Below are positions 27,153 through 36,364 of a stretch of 64,000 nucleotides of DNA, one piece after another (position 1 is the first letter of the stretch; the number at the start of each line of letters is the position of its first letter). The notes beneath the pieces are model-generated. The model did no database searches, was not told where the DNA came from, and worked only from the letters and a program-made list of their open reading frames with translations. The DNA comes from Knoellia sp. S7-12 (GTDB lineage Bacteria > Actinomycetota > Actinomycetes > Actinomycetales > Dermatophilaceae), in contig NZ_CP155449.1 in the NCBI RefSeq assembly GCF_040518285.1, positions 310,001-374,000 on the forward strand, given 5' to 3'. The position numbers were made by a program, and so were the translations under genes.

Positions 27153-27191
27153 ACAAGCAAGTGTGCACCCATATAGTTGTAGAGCGCAACT
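27140..27191. promoter_or_regulatory. twin inverted repeats, likely MarR operators
   Basis: TTGCTTG-N7-CAAGCAA (27140-27160) covers the marR start codon and AGTTG-N7-CAACT (27175-27191) lies 14 bp upstream. Both contain TTG-N7-CAA half-sites on the same spacing, which fits two dimers of one regulator. The TATATG between them could be the -10 box on the minus strand. Confidence 0.6.
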
Positions 27192-27212
27192 GTCGTGCCG
27201 GGCGACGCTCGG

Positions 27213-28061
27213 TCAGGGAGCGAGGACGAGGGCGTCGAGGACGCGCCGCGCCACCTCGTCGTCGCCGACCACGGTGTAGTGCGTGTCGGCCGTAGCGACC
27301 CGACCGGCGGCGCGTCGTGTCGCGGCCTGCGTCGACAGCGTGATCGTCGTGTTGACCACGTCGGGGTGCACCAGGGTGTCGCCGGAGAAGAGGGGTATGC
27401 CGTGGGGCTTCCCGTCATGCTCCTCCACCCTCACGCCGGCCCGGCTCACGACCGGCCCGGTGAGGTCGAGGATGACGGCCTGCCCGGGCGGGACCTGCGC
27501 CGTGCGGGCGACCACCTTGGGCAGGGACGCAAAGATGATCTTCACCGTGAGGGCGGCGCTGGCGCTGTCGAGGTTGCCGGGGCGTCCGATGGCCCCGCGG
27601 ATGTCCTGCTCGTGGACCCACAGGTCGAAGATCCGGGTCTGCATCAGCCCGAGCAGCGTCGTTGGCCCGAGCGGGCCGACCGCCGGATCCTCCGGTGACG
27701 TCGACTCGGCCTCGAGGTGGGCGATCCGTGAATGCGACAGGCTCTCGAGCTCTTCGAGCAGTTCGTCGAGGGAGCGGTCACGCCGGGACTCGAGGTACTT
27801 CTCGACAACGGCGCCGAGCCCGCTGCGGATGTGGGCGCGTCCGCTCACGTCAAGGTCAGGAACCGACTCACCCTGCACCCAGGCCTCGAGGCTGACGACG
27901 TGCGCGAACTGGTCCTTCACGTTCCAGCCGGGGCAGTCGGTCTCGCGCTCACTGTCGCCCTTGCGCAGGGAGTGGCCGAGGTCGAGGATCGCCTGCACGG
28001 TGTGGGCGTAGGCATCAGTGAGGCCGGCGAGGTCCTCGGGTGCGGCCGGATGAAGCGTCAT
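27213..28061 (-). CDS. maleylpyruvate isomerase-like (MDMPI/DinB-fold) protein
   Basis: The 282-residue protein has the N-terminal DinB-like four-helix region of the TIGR03083/MDMPI family (TDCPGWNVKDQFAHVVSLE, with the usual PGW...D...H metal-binding pattern) and a C-terminal sterol-carrier-like domain. Family members are mycothiol-dependent isomerases or thiol transferases. ATG 28061 has a TAAGGT box about 8 nt upstream. It diverges from the UbiA gene across 39 bp, so they may share regulation, but nothing ties its chemistry to that operon. Confidence 0.8.
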   Translation of the reverse strand: MTLHPAAPEDLAGLTDAYAHTVQAILDLGHSLRKGDSERETDCPGWNVKDQFAHVVSLEAWVQGESVPDLDVSGRAHIRSGLGAVVEKYLESRRDRSLDELLEELESLSHSRIAHLEAESTSPEDPAVGPLGPTTLLGLMQTRIFDLWVHEQDIRGAIGRPGNLDSASAALTVKIIFASLPKVVARTAQVPPGQAVILDLTGPVVSRAGVRVEEHDGKPHGIPLFSGDTLVHPDVVNTTITLSTQAATRRAAGRVATADTHYTVVGDDEVARRVLDALVLAP

Positions 28062-28100
28062 GGATCCGACCTTAACGAGTCGATGCCTAGGGTGAGTGTC

Positions 28101-28904
28101 ATGACGGCCACCGGTGTGAGACTCGTGCGGGCAGCCCACATCGGTCCTGCGCTCGCCGTGACCGTGCTGTCCGCCCTTCTGGGCCTTGCTGCCGACCTCT
28201 CCCTGACCCTCATCGCGATGGTCGCCACGGCAGTCCTTGCAGGTCAGCTGTCGGTCGGATGGTCCAACGACCTGCGCGATCGCAACCGTGACGCCGCCGT
28301 CGGGCGCTCCGACAAGCCACTGGCGAGTGGGGAGTTGAGGGTGCGAACCGTGCAGGTCGCCTGCGCCCTGGCCGTCGCCGCGACCGTGCTCCTCTCCCTC
28401 CTGTGCGGCCCGCTCGCCGGGTCCGTGCACCTCGTCTGCGTGGCCTCCGCCTGGACCTACAACCTGTGGCTCAAGGGCACGATCGCGTCCTGGTTGCCGT
28501 ATGCCGTGTCCTTCGGCGGGTTGCCGATCTTCGTCGAACTCGTGGGGGGTCAGTTGCCTCCGGCCGAGGTCGTCGTCGGCGGCGCGCTGCTCGGTGTCGC
28601 GGCCCACCTGCTCAACACCGTGCCCGACCTGGCGCAGGACGCGGCCACTGGGATCCGGGGCCTGCCGCATCGCCTCGGGGCTCGCGCGAGCGTCCTGCTC
28701 GCGGTCGGCCTGCTGGTCACCGTGACCGTCCTGCTGCTGCTCACGGACTCGATGTCGGCACGGCCGGATCCCGCCGTCGCCGTCGTCGCGGGCCTCGTCG
28801 TGGCAGTGTTGGCAGTGCTCGCGCTGGTCGGCACCGGACGGGCGCCCTTTTATGCCGCTGTCGGGATCGCGTTCACGGACGTGGTGACCTTGGTGGTCCG
28901 ATGA
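28101..28904 (+). CDS. UbiA-family prenyltransferase
   Basis: The 267-residue integral membrane protein has eight to nine hydrophobic segments and both Asp-rich prenyl-diphosphate/Mg motifs: NDLRDRNRD (N56-D64) and NTVPDLAQD (D176, D180). UbiA enzymes attach isoprenoid chains to aromatic or lipid acceptors. It is first in a five-gene operon with a type III PKS, so an alkylresorcinol or pyrone is a plausible acceptor. ATG 28101 sits 7 nt after TAGGGT without a ribosome binding site, suggesting leaderless translation. The stop overlaps the PKS start (ATGA). Confidence 0.88.
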   Translation: MTATGVRLVRAAHIGPALAVTVLSALLGLAADLSLTLIAMVATAVLAGQLSVGWSNDLRDRNRDAAVGRSDKPLASGELRVRTVQVACALAVAATVLLSLLCGPLAGSVHLVCVASAWTYNLWLKGTIASWLPYAVSFGGLPIFVELVGGQLPPAEVVVGGALLGVAAHLLNTVPDLAQDAATGIRGLPHRLGARASVLLAVGLLVTVTVLLLLTDSMSARPDPAVAVVAGLVVAVLAVLALVGTGRAPFYAAVGIAFTDVVTLVVR

Positions 28905-30004
28905 GCCGTCCCGCTGAGACCGAGGGAACCATGCACACCCGTCTGCTGTCCGTGGGGACGTCTCTCCCGCCGCACCATCATCAGCAAGGTGACATCACCG
29001 ACGCCTTCGCCCGCGTCGTCGTCGAAGCCGGTGCCAGTGAGCGGCTGCTGCGTTCCGTGCACGCCAACGCCGGGGTGGATGAGCGTCACCTGGTCCTGCC
29101 TCTCGAGGACTACGAAGGTCTCGGTGGTTTTGACGAGGCCAACGACCTCTTCCTCGACCATGCTGTTGCGCTCGGCGCCCGCGCCCTCGAGAAGGCACTG
29201 GCGGGAGCGGGGTTGGTGCCCGCCGACGTCGATCTCATCGTGTCGACGACCGTGACTGGACTGGCCGTGCCGTCGCTCGACGCGCGCATCGCGGCCGTCG
29301 TCGGGCTGCGCGAGGACGTCAAGAGGGTGCCGATGTTCGGCCTCGGCTGCGTCGCCGGCGCCGCGGGTGTCGCACGACTGCACGACCACGTCCTGGGTCA
29401 CCCGGGCGACATCGCCGTCCTCGTGGCGGTCGAGCTGTGCTCGCTGACCGTCCAGCGAGATGACACCAGCGTCGCCAACATCGTCGCCAGCGGCCTCTTC
29501 GGTGACGGCGCCGCTGCTGTCGTCGTCGGCGGCCCCGGCCGCGACTCCGCCATCGAGATCGTCAGCAGCCGCAGCCGGCTCTATCCGGACAGCGAGCGCA
29601 CGATGGGCTTCGACATCGGCGCCTCCGGGCTGCGCATCGTGCTCGACGCCCAGGTCCCGACGATCGTCCAGCGCTACCTCGGCGATGACGTCGACCGCTT
29701 CCTGGCCGACCACGGACTCGTTCGCGACGACATCGGCTGGTGGGTCTGCCACCCCGGTGGCCCCAAGGTCATCGACGCCGTGCGTGACAGCCTCGGCCTC
29801 ACCGACAACGACGTCGCGCTCACCCGGGCCAGCCTGGCGCGGATCGGCAACCTCTCGTCGGCCTCGGTGCTTCACGTCCTCGCTGACACACTCGCCCTGC
29901 GCCCACCGCTGCCGGGGACTCACGGCGTGCTCCTGGCCATGGGGCCGGGCTTCTGTTCCGAGCTCGTCCTGCTGCGCGCAACCGGTGACGCAGGTGGCTC
30001 GTGA
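28901..30004 (+). CDS. type III polyketide synthase (alkylresorcinol/chalcone synthase-like)
   Basis: The 367-residue homodimer-forming ketosynthase carries the type III catalytic triad C150 ([12 protein letters not shown]), H284 ([11 protein letters not shown]) and N317 (RIGNLSSAS). It condenses malonyl-CoA onto a starter acyl-CoA to make pyrones or resorcinols without ACP. Its neighbours are UbiA upstream and an ICMT-like methyltransferase and flavoprotein downstream, the SrsA-SrsB-SrsC order of Streptomyces alkylresorcinol operons. ATG 28901 overlaps the UbiA stop; ATG 28931 with GAGGG just upstream is a serious alternative start. Confidence 0.92.
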   Translation: MSRPAETEGTMHTRLLSVGTSLPPHHHQQGDITDAFARVVVEAGASERLLRSVHANAGVDERHLVLPLEDYEGLGGFDEANDLFLDHAVALGARALEKALAGAGLVPADVDLIVSTTVTGLAVPSLDARIAAVVGLREDVKRVPMFGLGCVAGAAGVARLHDHVLGHPGDIAVLVAVELCSLTVQRDDTSVANIVASGLFGDGAAAVVVGGPGRDSAIEIVSSRSRLYPDSERTMGFDIGASGLRIVLDAQVPTIVQRYLGDDVDRFLADHGLVRDDIGWWVCHPGGPKVIDAVRDSLGLTDNDVALTRASLARIGNLSSASVLHVLADTLALRPPLPGTHGVLLAMGPGFCSELVLLRATGDAGGS

Positions 30005-30543
30005 GCACCCTGACCGCCTTCGTCGTGCTCGTCCTCCTCGTCGCGGTCGAGCGCCTGGTGGAGCTGGTCGTCTCCAAGCGCAACGCCGAGTGGAGCCTGT
30101 CGCGAGGTGGTGTGGAGACAGGGCAGGGGCACTACCCGGTGATGGTGGTGCTCCACACCGGCTTCCTCGTGGCGATGCTCGTCGAGGCGTTCGTCCGCTG
30201 GCCCGTGGTGCCGGCCGCGCTGGCGTGGTCCATGCTCGCGGTCGTCCTCGCCGCGCAGGTCCTGCGCTGGTGGTGCATCCTCACCCTCGGTCGTCGGTGG
30301 AACACCCGCGTCATCGTCGTCCCCGGGATGGCGCCGGTGCGTTCTGGTCCCTACCGCTGGCTGAGCCACCCCAACTACGTCGCCGTCGTGGCGGAGGGAG
30401 CCGCGCTGCCGCTGGTCCATGCCGGATGGGTCACGGCTCTGGCCTTCACCCTCGCCAACGCCGTGCTGCTCACGGCGCGCCTGCGCGCCGAGAACGCCGC
30501 GTTGGCGACGCTGCCCTCCCTGGAGGACGCCAACGATGCGTGA
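30001..30543 (+). CDS. isoprenylcysteine carboxyl methyltransferase-family protein (SrsB-like)
   Basis: The 180-residue membrane protein has five hydrophobic segments and the ICMT SAM-binding block with RWWCILTLG, then [19 protein letters not shown] near residues 115-130. Bacterial relatives next to type III PKS genes, such as SrsB, O-methylate alkylresorcinols rather than prenylcysteine. GTG 30001 overlaps the PKS stop codon (GTGA). It fits as the second step after the PKS. Confidence 0.88.
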   Translation: MSTLTAFVVLVLLVAVERLVELVVSKRNAEWSLSRGGVETGQGHYPVMVVLHTGFLVAMLVEAFVRWPVVPAALAWSMLAVVLAAQVLRWWCILTLGRRWNTRVIVVPGMAPVRSGPYRWLSHPNYVAVVAEGAALPLVHAGWVTALAFTLANAVLLTARLRAENAALATLPSLEDANDA

Positions 30544-31558
30544 CCTCCTCGTCGTCGGTGGTGGCCCCATCGGTCTGGCCACTGCCCTGTATGCCGTCCG
30601 CGCCGGTCTCGACGTGACCGTCCGCGAGCCTCGGACGGGAGTGATCGACAAAGCGTGTGGTGAGGGGCTCATGCCGGGGGCGGTGGCATCGCTCCAGGAC
30701 CTCGGGGTGCACCTCGAAGGGTCTGCGATCACCGGCATCCGCTATCTCGACCGCCACCACCACGTCGATGCCGCGTTCGCTGCGGGAGTCGGGATGGGGG
30801 TGCGCCGCACGGTGCTTCATGCCGCGTTGAGCCAGGGCCTTCGCTCGGCGGGTGTCAGCGTGGTGGAGACGCCGGTGGCTCAACTCGAGGACCGTGGCGA
30901 CCACGTGCTGGTTGACGGCGAGCGCGTGCGCCACGTGGTCGCAGCCGACGGGCTCCACTCGACGGTGCGCCGACTCCTTGGCCTAGACGTGCCGAGGCCG
31001 CCGTCACGTCGCTACGGCCAGCGGGTGCATGTCGAGTGCGCGCCCTGGACCTCGTTGGTGGAGGTGCACTGGGCCAGCTGCGGGGAGGCCTACGTGACAC
31101 CGGTTGGCCCGGGTGAGATCGGGGTCGCGGTGCTGAGTGCGCAGCGCCGCCCCTTCGAGGAGCTGCTCACGGAGTTCCCCCTCGTCCGGGAACGGATCGC
31201 GGGATGCACTCGGTCGTCGGTGCGCGGCGCCGGTCCGCTGCGCCAGCGCTCGCGCCGCCGGGTGCAGGGTCGGGTGCTGCTCGTCGGCGATGCGGCTGGC
31301 TACGTTGACGCGCTCACCGGAGAAGGGCTCGCGGTCGGCATGGCGCAGGCCCGGGCGGCGGTGGACGCGGTCGCCTCGGGTGACCCGGCGGCATACGAAC
31401 AGGCATGGCGACGCATCCGCCGACGCCACGACGCCCTCACTCTCGGTCTCGTCACGGCAACCCGTCTCCCGCTGGCGCGACGGGCTCTTGTCCCTGCGGC
31501 GCGGATCGCCCCCGCCCTGTTTCGAGCCGCAGTCAACCAACTCGCGCGGCCGGCATGA
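30536..31558 (+). CDS. FAD-dependent oxidoreductase (hydroxylase/geranylgeranyl reductase-like)
   Basis: The 340-residue flavoprotein has an N-terminal Rossmann FAD motif (LLVVGGGPIGLATALYAVRAG), a CGEGLMPGA block and the second FAD motif GRVLLVGDAAGYVDALTGEG near residue 245. These features are shared by p-hydroxybenzoate-type hydroxylases and geranylgeranyl reductases. In srs-like operons the third enzyme (SrsC) hydroxylates the resorcinol to a quinol. With UbiA present, reduction of a prenyl chain is the alternative. It overlaps the methyltransferase gene by 8 bases. Confidence 0.85.
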   Translation: MRDLLVVGGGPIGLATALYAVRAGLDVTVREPRTGVIDKACGEGLMPGAVASLQDLGVHLEGSAITGIRYLDRHHHVDAAFAAGVGMGVRRTVLHAALSQGLRSAGVSVVETPVAQLEDRGDHVLVDGERVRHVVAADGLHSTVRRLLGLDVPRPPSRRYGQRVHVECAPWTSLVEVHWASCGEAYVTPVGPGEIGVAVLSAQRRPFEELLTEFPLVRERIAGCTRSSVRGAGPLRQRSRRRVQGRVLLVGDAAGYVDALTGEGLAVGMAQARAAVDAVASGDPAAYEQAWRRIRRRHDALTLGLVTATRLPLARRALVPAARIAPALFRAAVNQLARPA

Positions 31559-32094
31559 TCACCCCACCCGAGGACGAGCGGGTCGTTCTCCTGGCGCAGG
31601 ACGGTACGCCCATCGGGTCGGCTGCCAAGAGCGAGGTGCATCACCGCGACACCCCTTTGCACCTTGCCTTCTCCTGCTACATCTTCGACCCGCAGGGCCG
31701 GCTGCTCGTGACCCGGCGAGCGTGGTCGAAGCGGACCTGGCCGGGGGTGTGGACCAACAGCTGCTGCGGTCACCCGGCGCCGGGCGAGTTGTCCGCCGAC
31801 GCCGTGCGTCGGCGCGTGACGCAAGAGCTGCGGACCGAGATCGTCGAGCTGCGGGTCGCGCTGCCCGACTTCCGCTATCGAGCGGTCATGGCCGACGGCA
31901 TCGTCGAGAACGAGGTGTGCCCGGTCTATGTCGCCACCTGTGAGGACCCGGCCTCTGTCTCGCCGGACCCGGCCGAGGTCTCCGAGCACGCGTGGGTGGA
32001 CTGGCTGGAGTTCCGCGAGGAGGTGCTCTCGGGGCGACGCGAGGTCAGCCCGTGGTGTCACCTGCAGCTGGCCGAGCTTGAGCGAGATCTCTGA
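31555..32094 (+). CDS. idi: isopentenyl-diphosphate delta-isomerase, type I
   Basis: The 179-residue Nudix-fold enzyme interconverts IPP and DMAPP. The active-site cysteine lies in TNSCCGHP (C71) and the catalytic glutamate in ENEVCPVY; a Nudix helix follows. Its ATG overlaps the flavoprotein stop (ATGA), so it is made with the UbiA/PKS enzymes, presumably to supply prenyl donor precursors. Its last 50 bases overlap the convergent SRPBCC gene. Confidence 0.93.
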   Translation: MITPPEDERVVLLAQDGTPIGSAAKSEVHHRDTPLHLAFSCYIFDPQGRLLVTRRAWSKRTWPGVWTNSCCGHPAPGELSADAVRRRVTQELRTEIVELRVALPDFRYRAVMADGIVENEVCPVYVATCEDPASVSPDPAEVSEHAWVDWLEFREEVLSGRREVSPWCHLQLAELERDL

Positions 32095-32491
32095 TCCGCC
32101 GCAGGGCGAGCCACAGGACCGGTGCATAGGCCGGGGCCCACCACGGTGCCGTCATCTCGACGCGACACCCTCCCTCGTGAGCCCGCACGGTGTGCCCAGT
32201 GGCATGCACGCCAGCAACCCGCCATGACCAGTGACGGACGCGGCCCGTGTCCTGCCAGGCGTCGATCCGGAACGTGACCGCAGGGCCCACGGAGGTCCAC
32301 ACCGTTCCGGTGGCATCAGGGCCGATTCGTCCTCCCCGCTCACTTCCCACATCGACCCCGTGGACGCGAGCCCGGCGCACCGTCGGACCCCACCGGGGCC
32401 ACTGGTCGACCTGGACGAGCAGGTCCCACACGGCATCGGCCTCTGCGGCCACGTCGAGCCCGACGGTGAGAGAAGGCGGTGAGAACTTCAT
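32045..32491 (-). CDS. SRPBCC-family (polyketide cyclase/START-like) protein
   Basis: The 148-residue protein has the SRPBCC pattern LDVAAEADAVWDLLVQVDQW at the N-terminus, PRWGPTVRRARV, and a final amphipathic helix (VLWLALRRIRDLAQ). These helix-grip proteins bind hydrophobic ligands and some act as aromatase/cyclases. It converges on idi with a 50-base overlap, so a link to the polyketide operon is possible but unproven. ATG 32491 is used; GGGAGG directly abuts it, so an upstream start cannot be excluded. Confidence 0.75.
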   Translation of the reverse strand: MKFSPPSLTVGLDVAAEADAVWDLLVQVDQWPRWGPTVRRARVHGVDVGSERGGRIGPDATGTVWTSVGPAVTFRIDAWQDTGRVRHWSWRVAGVHATGHTVRAHEGGCRVEMTAPWWAPAYAPVLWLALRRIRDLAQARPAAGDTTG

Positions 32492-32598
32492 CCTCCCAAC
32501 TCTCGCACCGACCCGGCCGCGCCGTAGGCCGGACTCAGCCCCGCCTGCGCGCCGGGGCACGATCCCACCCGCGAGGAGGTCTGCCTACGCTGTCTGGC

Positions 32599-34590
32599 AT
32601 GAGTACCGCTTCCGCTGCCGCCCGCACCCCCTTGGGCCCGGTGGCTGTCGTCACCGTCAGCGGACTGGTCGTCACCCTCGTCGCCGCGTCACTGGCGGGA
32701 GTCCTCGCGCCGCTGGTGCTCGATGACCCCGGGCCCGTCGTGCGCTGGGCACTGCCGCTGGCCCGCGTCGTCAGCGACCTCTCGTCGGCCGTCACCCTCG
32801 GACTGCTCATCCTCGCGGCCTTCCTCGTCCCGGAGCGGCACACGACCGAGCGCCGCATCCAGGCGTCGCGCCTGGCCGCCGTCACCGGAGTCATCTGGTT
32901 CGTCTCGGCCGGTCTCGGTGTCTTCCTCACCTTCGCCTCTCTCGCCGGCCTCGGGCTGAGCGATCCCGAGCTGGGCCAACAGTTCCTCACCTTCGTGTGG
33001 TCGCTCGAGGTGACCCGGGTGCTGTCGATCTCCACGGCGGTGGCGCTCGTCGTCACCGCTGGCGCGCTGCTCGCCCGGACGCGCCCCGCCTACGCGTGGC
33101 TGGCCGCCCTCGCCCTCGGCGGCATCGTCATCGTGGCCCTCACCGGTCACTCGGCCGGGAGCGCGAGTCACGAGGACGCCGTCAACTCGCTCGGTGTCCA
33201 CCTCATCGGGGTCACCGTGTGGGTCGGCGGTCTCCTCGCCATCGCCCTCATGCGTCCGCGCATCGGTCAGGATCTCGGCGCCACCGTCTCGCGCTACTCG
33301 GTGCTCGCCGGGTGGTCGTATGCCGCCGTGGCCGTCACCGGGTTGCAGCAGGCCGTCATCCGATTGGGTTCCTTCTCCGGGATCAGCTCCGCCTATGGCG
33401 CGATGATCGTCGCGAAGACCGCGATCATTGTCGTGCTGGGCATCCTTGGCTGGCAGCAGCGCCGCCGCGTCATCGCGAGCATCGGCCGGGCCGGCAACGG
33501 CTTCGCCCGCCTCATCCTCCTCGAGCTCGGTCTCATGGCCGCGGCCATGGGACTCGGGGCCGTCCTCGGCCGCACACCGCCGCCCGTGCCCGACTCGGAG
33601 CAATCCCCGAGCGCCGTCCTCGCCATCACCGGCTTCCCCGATCCCGGTCCGATGCAGGCCGCTGACTGGTTCACGGCGTGGCGGCCGAACTGGCTCATGG
33701 TCGCCATCGCTGTGCTCGCCGTCGCCCTGTATGCCGTCGGCGTCGTTCGCCTCCAGCGGCGCGGAGACGCGTGGCCGGTGCACCGGACGATCCTGTGGAC
33801 CCTCGGCTGGATCGTGTTCATCTGGGCGACCAGTGGGGCTCCTGACATCTGGGGCCGCGTCCTCTTCTCGGTTCACATGGTCATGCACATGATCGTCGCG
33901 ATGGTCGTACCGCTTCTCCTCGTCCCGGCGGCACCGTTGACCCTCGCTCTGCGCGCCCTGCCGTCACGTTCGGACCGCACGTGGGGTCCGCGCGAGGTCA
34001 TCCTCCAGGTCGTGCACTCGCGCGCGCTGAAGGTCCTTGCCAACCCCGTGGTCGCCGCCACCCTCTTCTTCGGCAGCCTCGCGGCGTTCTATTGGTCACC
34101 GCTGTTCGAGCTGGCGCTGACGACCCACTCCGGGCACCTGCTCATGCTCGCCCACTTCTTCATCACGGGATATCTCTTCACGTGGGTCCTCATCGGCATC
34201 GACCCCGGACCGCCGAAGTGGTCACCCGCCATGCTGCTGCTCATCCTCTTTGCGACGATCTCGTTCCACGCCTTCTTCGGGGTCGCCCTCACCGGCACGA
34301 AGTTCGTTCTCGCTCCGGGTTTCTTCGAGCAGATCAACCTCCCCTGGGGGCCGCAACTGCTCGCCGACCAGGAACGGGCGGGTGAGATCGCGTGGGGCTT
34401 CGGTGAGGCGCCGACGCTCATCCTCGCGATCCTCGTCGCGCGACAATGGTTCAGCCGCGACCGTCAGGAGACGGTGCGGCTCGATCGTCAGGCCGATCGA
34501 GACGACGACGCGGCACTGCGTGCCTACAACGCGCGCCTCGGCCGGCTCGGCGACCAGACCAAGAACGACGGGACCAAGGAGAGCGACTGA
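32599..34590 (+). CDS. CopD / cytochrome c oxidase assembly (CtaG) fusion membrane protein
   Basis: The 663-residue polytopic protein joins an N-terminal copper-resistance CopD-like domain (about residues 20-330, with HSAGSASHE and a W...GGLLAIAL helix) to a C-terminal Caa3-type CtaG domain (about 400-640, HMVMHMIVAMVVPLLLV and HFFITGYLFTWVLIG). His/Met-rich helices suggest copper handling for cytochrome oxidase assembly. This fusion is common in actinobacteria. ATG 32599 follows TACGCT by 7 nt, and the nearest AGGAGG is too far, so a leaderless mRNA is likely. It is coupled to the next gene by TGATG. Confidence 0.9.
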   Translation: MSTASAAARTPLGPVAVVTVSGLVVTLVAASLAGVLAPLVLDDPGPVVRWALPLARVVSDLSSAVTLGLLILAAFLVPERHTTERRIQASRLAAVTGVIWFVSAGLGVFLTFASLAGLGLSDPELGQQFLTFVWSLEVTRVLSISTAVALVVTAGALLARTRPAYAWLAALALGGIVIVALTGHSAGSASHEDAVNSLGVHLIGVTVWVGGLLAIALMRPRIGQDLGATVSRYSVLAGWSYAAVAVTGLQQAVIRLGSFSGISSAYGAMIVAKTAIIVVLGILGWQQRRRVIASIGRAGNGFARLILLELGLMAAAMGLGAVLGRTPPPVPDSEQSPSAVLAITGFPDPGPMQAADWFTAWRPNWLMVAIAVLAVALYAVGVVRLQRRGDAWPVHRTILWTLGWIVFIWATSGAPDIWGRVLFSVHMVMHMIVAMVVPLLLVPAAPLTLALRALPSRSDRTWGPREVILQVVHSRALKVLANPVVAATLFFGSLAAFYWSPLFELALTTHSGHLLMLAHFFITGYLFTWVLIGIDPGPPKWSPAMLLLILFATISFHAFFGVALTGTKFVLAPGFFEQINLPWGPQLLADQERAGEIAWGFGEAPTLILAILVARQWFSRDRQETVRLDRQADRDDDAALRAYNARLGRLGDQTKNDGTKESD

Positions 34591-35399
34591 TGCGCATCGC
34601 AGTCATCCAGCTGGGCTATGGCGACGACGAGTCCATGCCCGAGCGGGTCGAGCGCGTCACGTCGCTCGTGCGTGGGGTCGCGGACGAGCGCCGCCCCGAA
34701 CTCGTCGTCCTCCCCGAGTTGTGGGGTCCGACCGGCTTCGACTACCACCGCTGGGAAGGGCTGGCTGAGTCCCTCGACGGCCCCTGGGCCAAGGCCATGA
34801 CCGAAGTCGCTGCCGAGGCCGGTGTCACGCTCCACGCCGGGTCGTTCATCGAGCGCCTGCCCGAGGCCGGGCCCGACGGGCGAACGCTCGCCAACACGTC
34901 TGTCCTCGTCACTGCGGACGGCGAGCGGACGGCATACCGGAAGGTTCACCGTTTTGGCTTTGGCTCCGGCGAGCCCAAGCTCCTTGAGGCCGGCACTGAG
35001 GTTGTCACGGCCCAGATCCCTTCTGGCACAGGCGATCCCGTCACTGTGGGATTGTCGACGTGCTACGACCTGCGCTTCCCAGAGCTCTATCGCCAGCAGC
35101 TCGATGCCGGTGCGCAGGTCTTCGTCGTCCCTGCCGCCTGGCCGGCCGCCCGGGTCGAGCACTGGACCCTGCTGGGGCGCGCGCGTGCCGTCGAGGATCA
35201 GGCTTTTGTCGTGCAGTGCAACACCGTGGGCACGCACGCCCGCACCGTCATGGGCGGACACAGTCAGGTCATCGCCCCCACCGGCGAGGTGCTGGCCGAG
35301 GCCGGCACCGACGAGGAGGTGCTCGTCGTCGACATCGACCCGGCGCTCGTCACGAGCACCCGCGAGAGCTTCCCCGTCCTGGCCGACCGCCGCCTCTGA
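34590..35399 (+). CDS. carbon-nitrogen hydrolase (nitrilase superfamily)
   Basis: The 269-residue enzyme has the complete nitrilase-superfamily triad: E43 (VVLPELWG), K118 (AYRKVHRF) and C158 (LSTCYDLRFPEL). The YDLRFPEL block places it near omega-amidase/Nit2 and deaminated-glutathione amidase types, which clean up damaged metabolites. Its ATG shares bases with the CopD-CtaG stop (TGATG), so it is co-translated with that gene for no obvious functional reason. Confidence 0.9.
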   Translation: MRIAVIQLGYGDDESMPERVERVTSLVRGVADERRPELVVLPELWGPTGFDYHRWEGLAESLDGPWAKAMTEVAAEAGVTLHAGSFIERLPEAGPDGRTLANTSVLVTADGERTAYRKVHRFGFGSGEPKLLEAGTEVVTAQIPSGTGDPVTVGLSTCYDLRFPELYRQQLDAGAQVFVVPAAWPAARVEHWTLLGRARAVEDQAFVVQCNTVGTHARTVMGGHSQVIAPTGEVLAEAGTDEEVLVVDIDPALVTSTRESFPVLADRRL

Positions 35400-35424
35400 C
35401 GTCGCCCCAAACTTTGCTCCCCAT

Positions 35425-35481
35425 GAGGGTTCCCGCTGGGTCCGGAGGCTGATTCACCCTCCGGATCCAGCAAGAACCCTC
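35425..35481. terminator. hairpin between convergent nitrilase and PIG-L genes
   Basis: Arms 35425-35448 and 35458-35481 (GAGGGTT...TCCGGAGG) pair along 24 bases with two small internal mismatches and a 9-base loop. It fills the gap between convergent genes and should terminate both. Confidence 0.75.
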
Positions 35482-35492
35482 CGGTCGGACGG

Positions 35493-36296
35493 TCAGGCCT
35501 CGAGGTCGGCGAACGGCCAGGCGTCGACCATGCCCGGCTCGCGCCCCGGCTCGATGTAGAACTCGGTGCCGAACCAGGCGAGGAAGATCTCGGGCGGCAG
35601 CTGCAACATCATGCCGACGTCGCTCACCTGGCTGGCATGGGACGCGAGCGCCTCCCGCTTGGACTCGATGTCGGGCGACACGTCGACGCGCCAGTGGATC
35701 TGCGCCTCGGGGGTGCCGATCGGCTCACCGTCCTCCATGGGCTGGTCAGGGTCGAATCCGCCCTCTTGGCCGGCAGCCTGAGCGGCCTGCCAGCCGACCC
35801 GCATCGCGTCGCGGTTCATCGTCGTCTCGAGCAGTCGGGGGCGCTGGGCCGCAAGATCGGCAGCCCGGTAGGCGACCTTGTGCACCTTGACGTGGTCGGG
35901 GTGGCCGTAGCCGCCGTGCCAGTCATAGGTCACGAGGACGTCAGCGTCCTCCTCGTTGAGCACGTCCACGAGCCGGCTCGCAGCCTCGTCGAGGTCGGCG
36001 CTGTGGAACGACTGCTCGTGAGCGTTCTGCTCCCAGCCGTGCATGCCCGAGTCGAGATAGCCGAGCCACACGATGCGCTCGACACCGGTCACCACCGCGG
36101 AGGCCTCGGCCTCGCCGCGACGGAACTGCGCCAGCGTCGTGCCCTCGGCCAGATCCTCGGGCGCGCTGCCGTGCTCGCCGCCGGTGCCGTAGGCGACGAC
36201 GACACGGTGGCCTTCACGGGAGAGGCGGGTCATGGTGCCGGAGGTCCCGGAGGCCTCGTCATCGGGGTGGGCATGGAGGAAGACGATCGTGGCCAT
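35493..36296 (-). CDS. PIG-L/LmbE deacetylase, mycothiol conjugate amidase-like
   Basis: The 267-residue zinc hydrolase has the PIG-L motif HAHPDDEA (H10, D12, D13) and a second metal/catalytic block GGYGHPDHVKVH. Family members deacetylate N-acetylglucosaminyl-inositol (MshB) or cleave mycothiol S-conjugates (Mca). Length and the GGEHG loop are compatible with either or with a related detoxification amidase. ATG 36296 begins at the motif-bearing strand, and GAGAGG lies about 12 nt upstream. Confidence 0.85.
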   Translation of the reverse strand: MATIVFLHAHPDDEASGTSGTMTRLSREGHRVVVAYGTGGEHGSAPEDLAEGTTLAQFRRGEAEASAVVTGVERIVWLGYLDSGMHGWEQNAHEQSFHSADLDEAASRLVDVLNEEDADVLVTYDWHGGYGHPDHVKVHKVAYRAADLAAQRPRLLETTMNRDAMRVGWQAAQAAGQEGGFDPDQPMEDGEPIGTPEAQIHWRVDVSPDIESKREALASHASQVSDVGMMLQLPPEIFLAWFGTEFYIEPGREPGMVDAWPFADLEA

Positions 36297-36364
36297 GGCA
36301 TCAATCCTCTCCCAAGGCACTGACACCGACGCAACTGCATTTGGCACGGCAGCGCTTCGTGCCC

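Noticed and set aside
27213..28670. 485-codon minus-strand frame extending the MDMPI-like gene into the UbiA gene
   Set aside because: Upstream of ATG 28061 the sequence is His/Gly/Arg-rich antisense of UbiA; the family starts at 28061.
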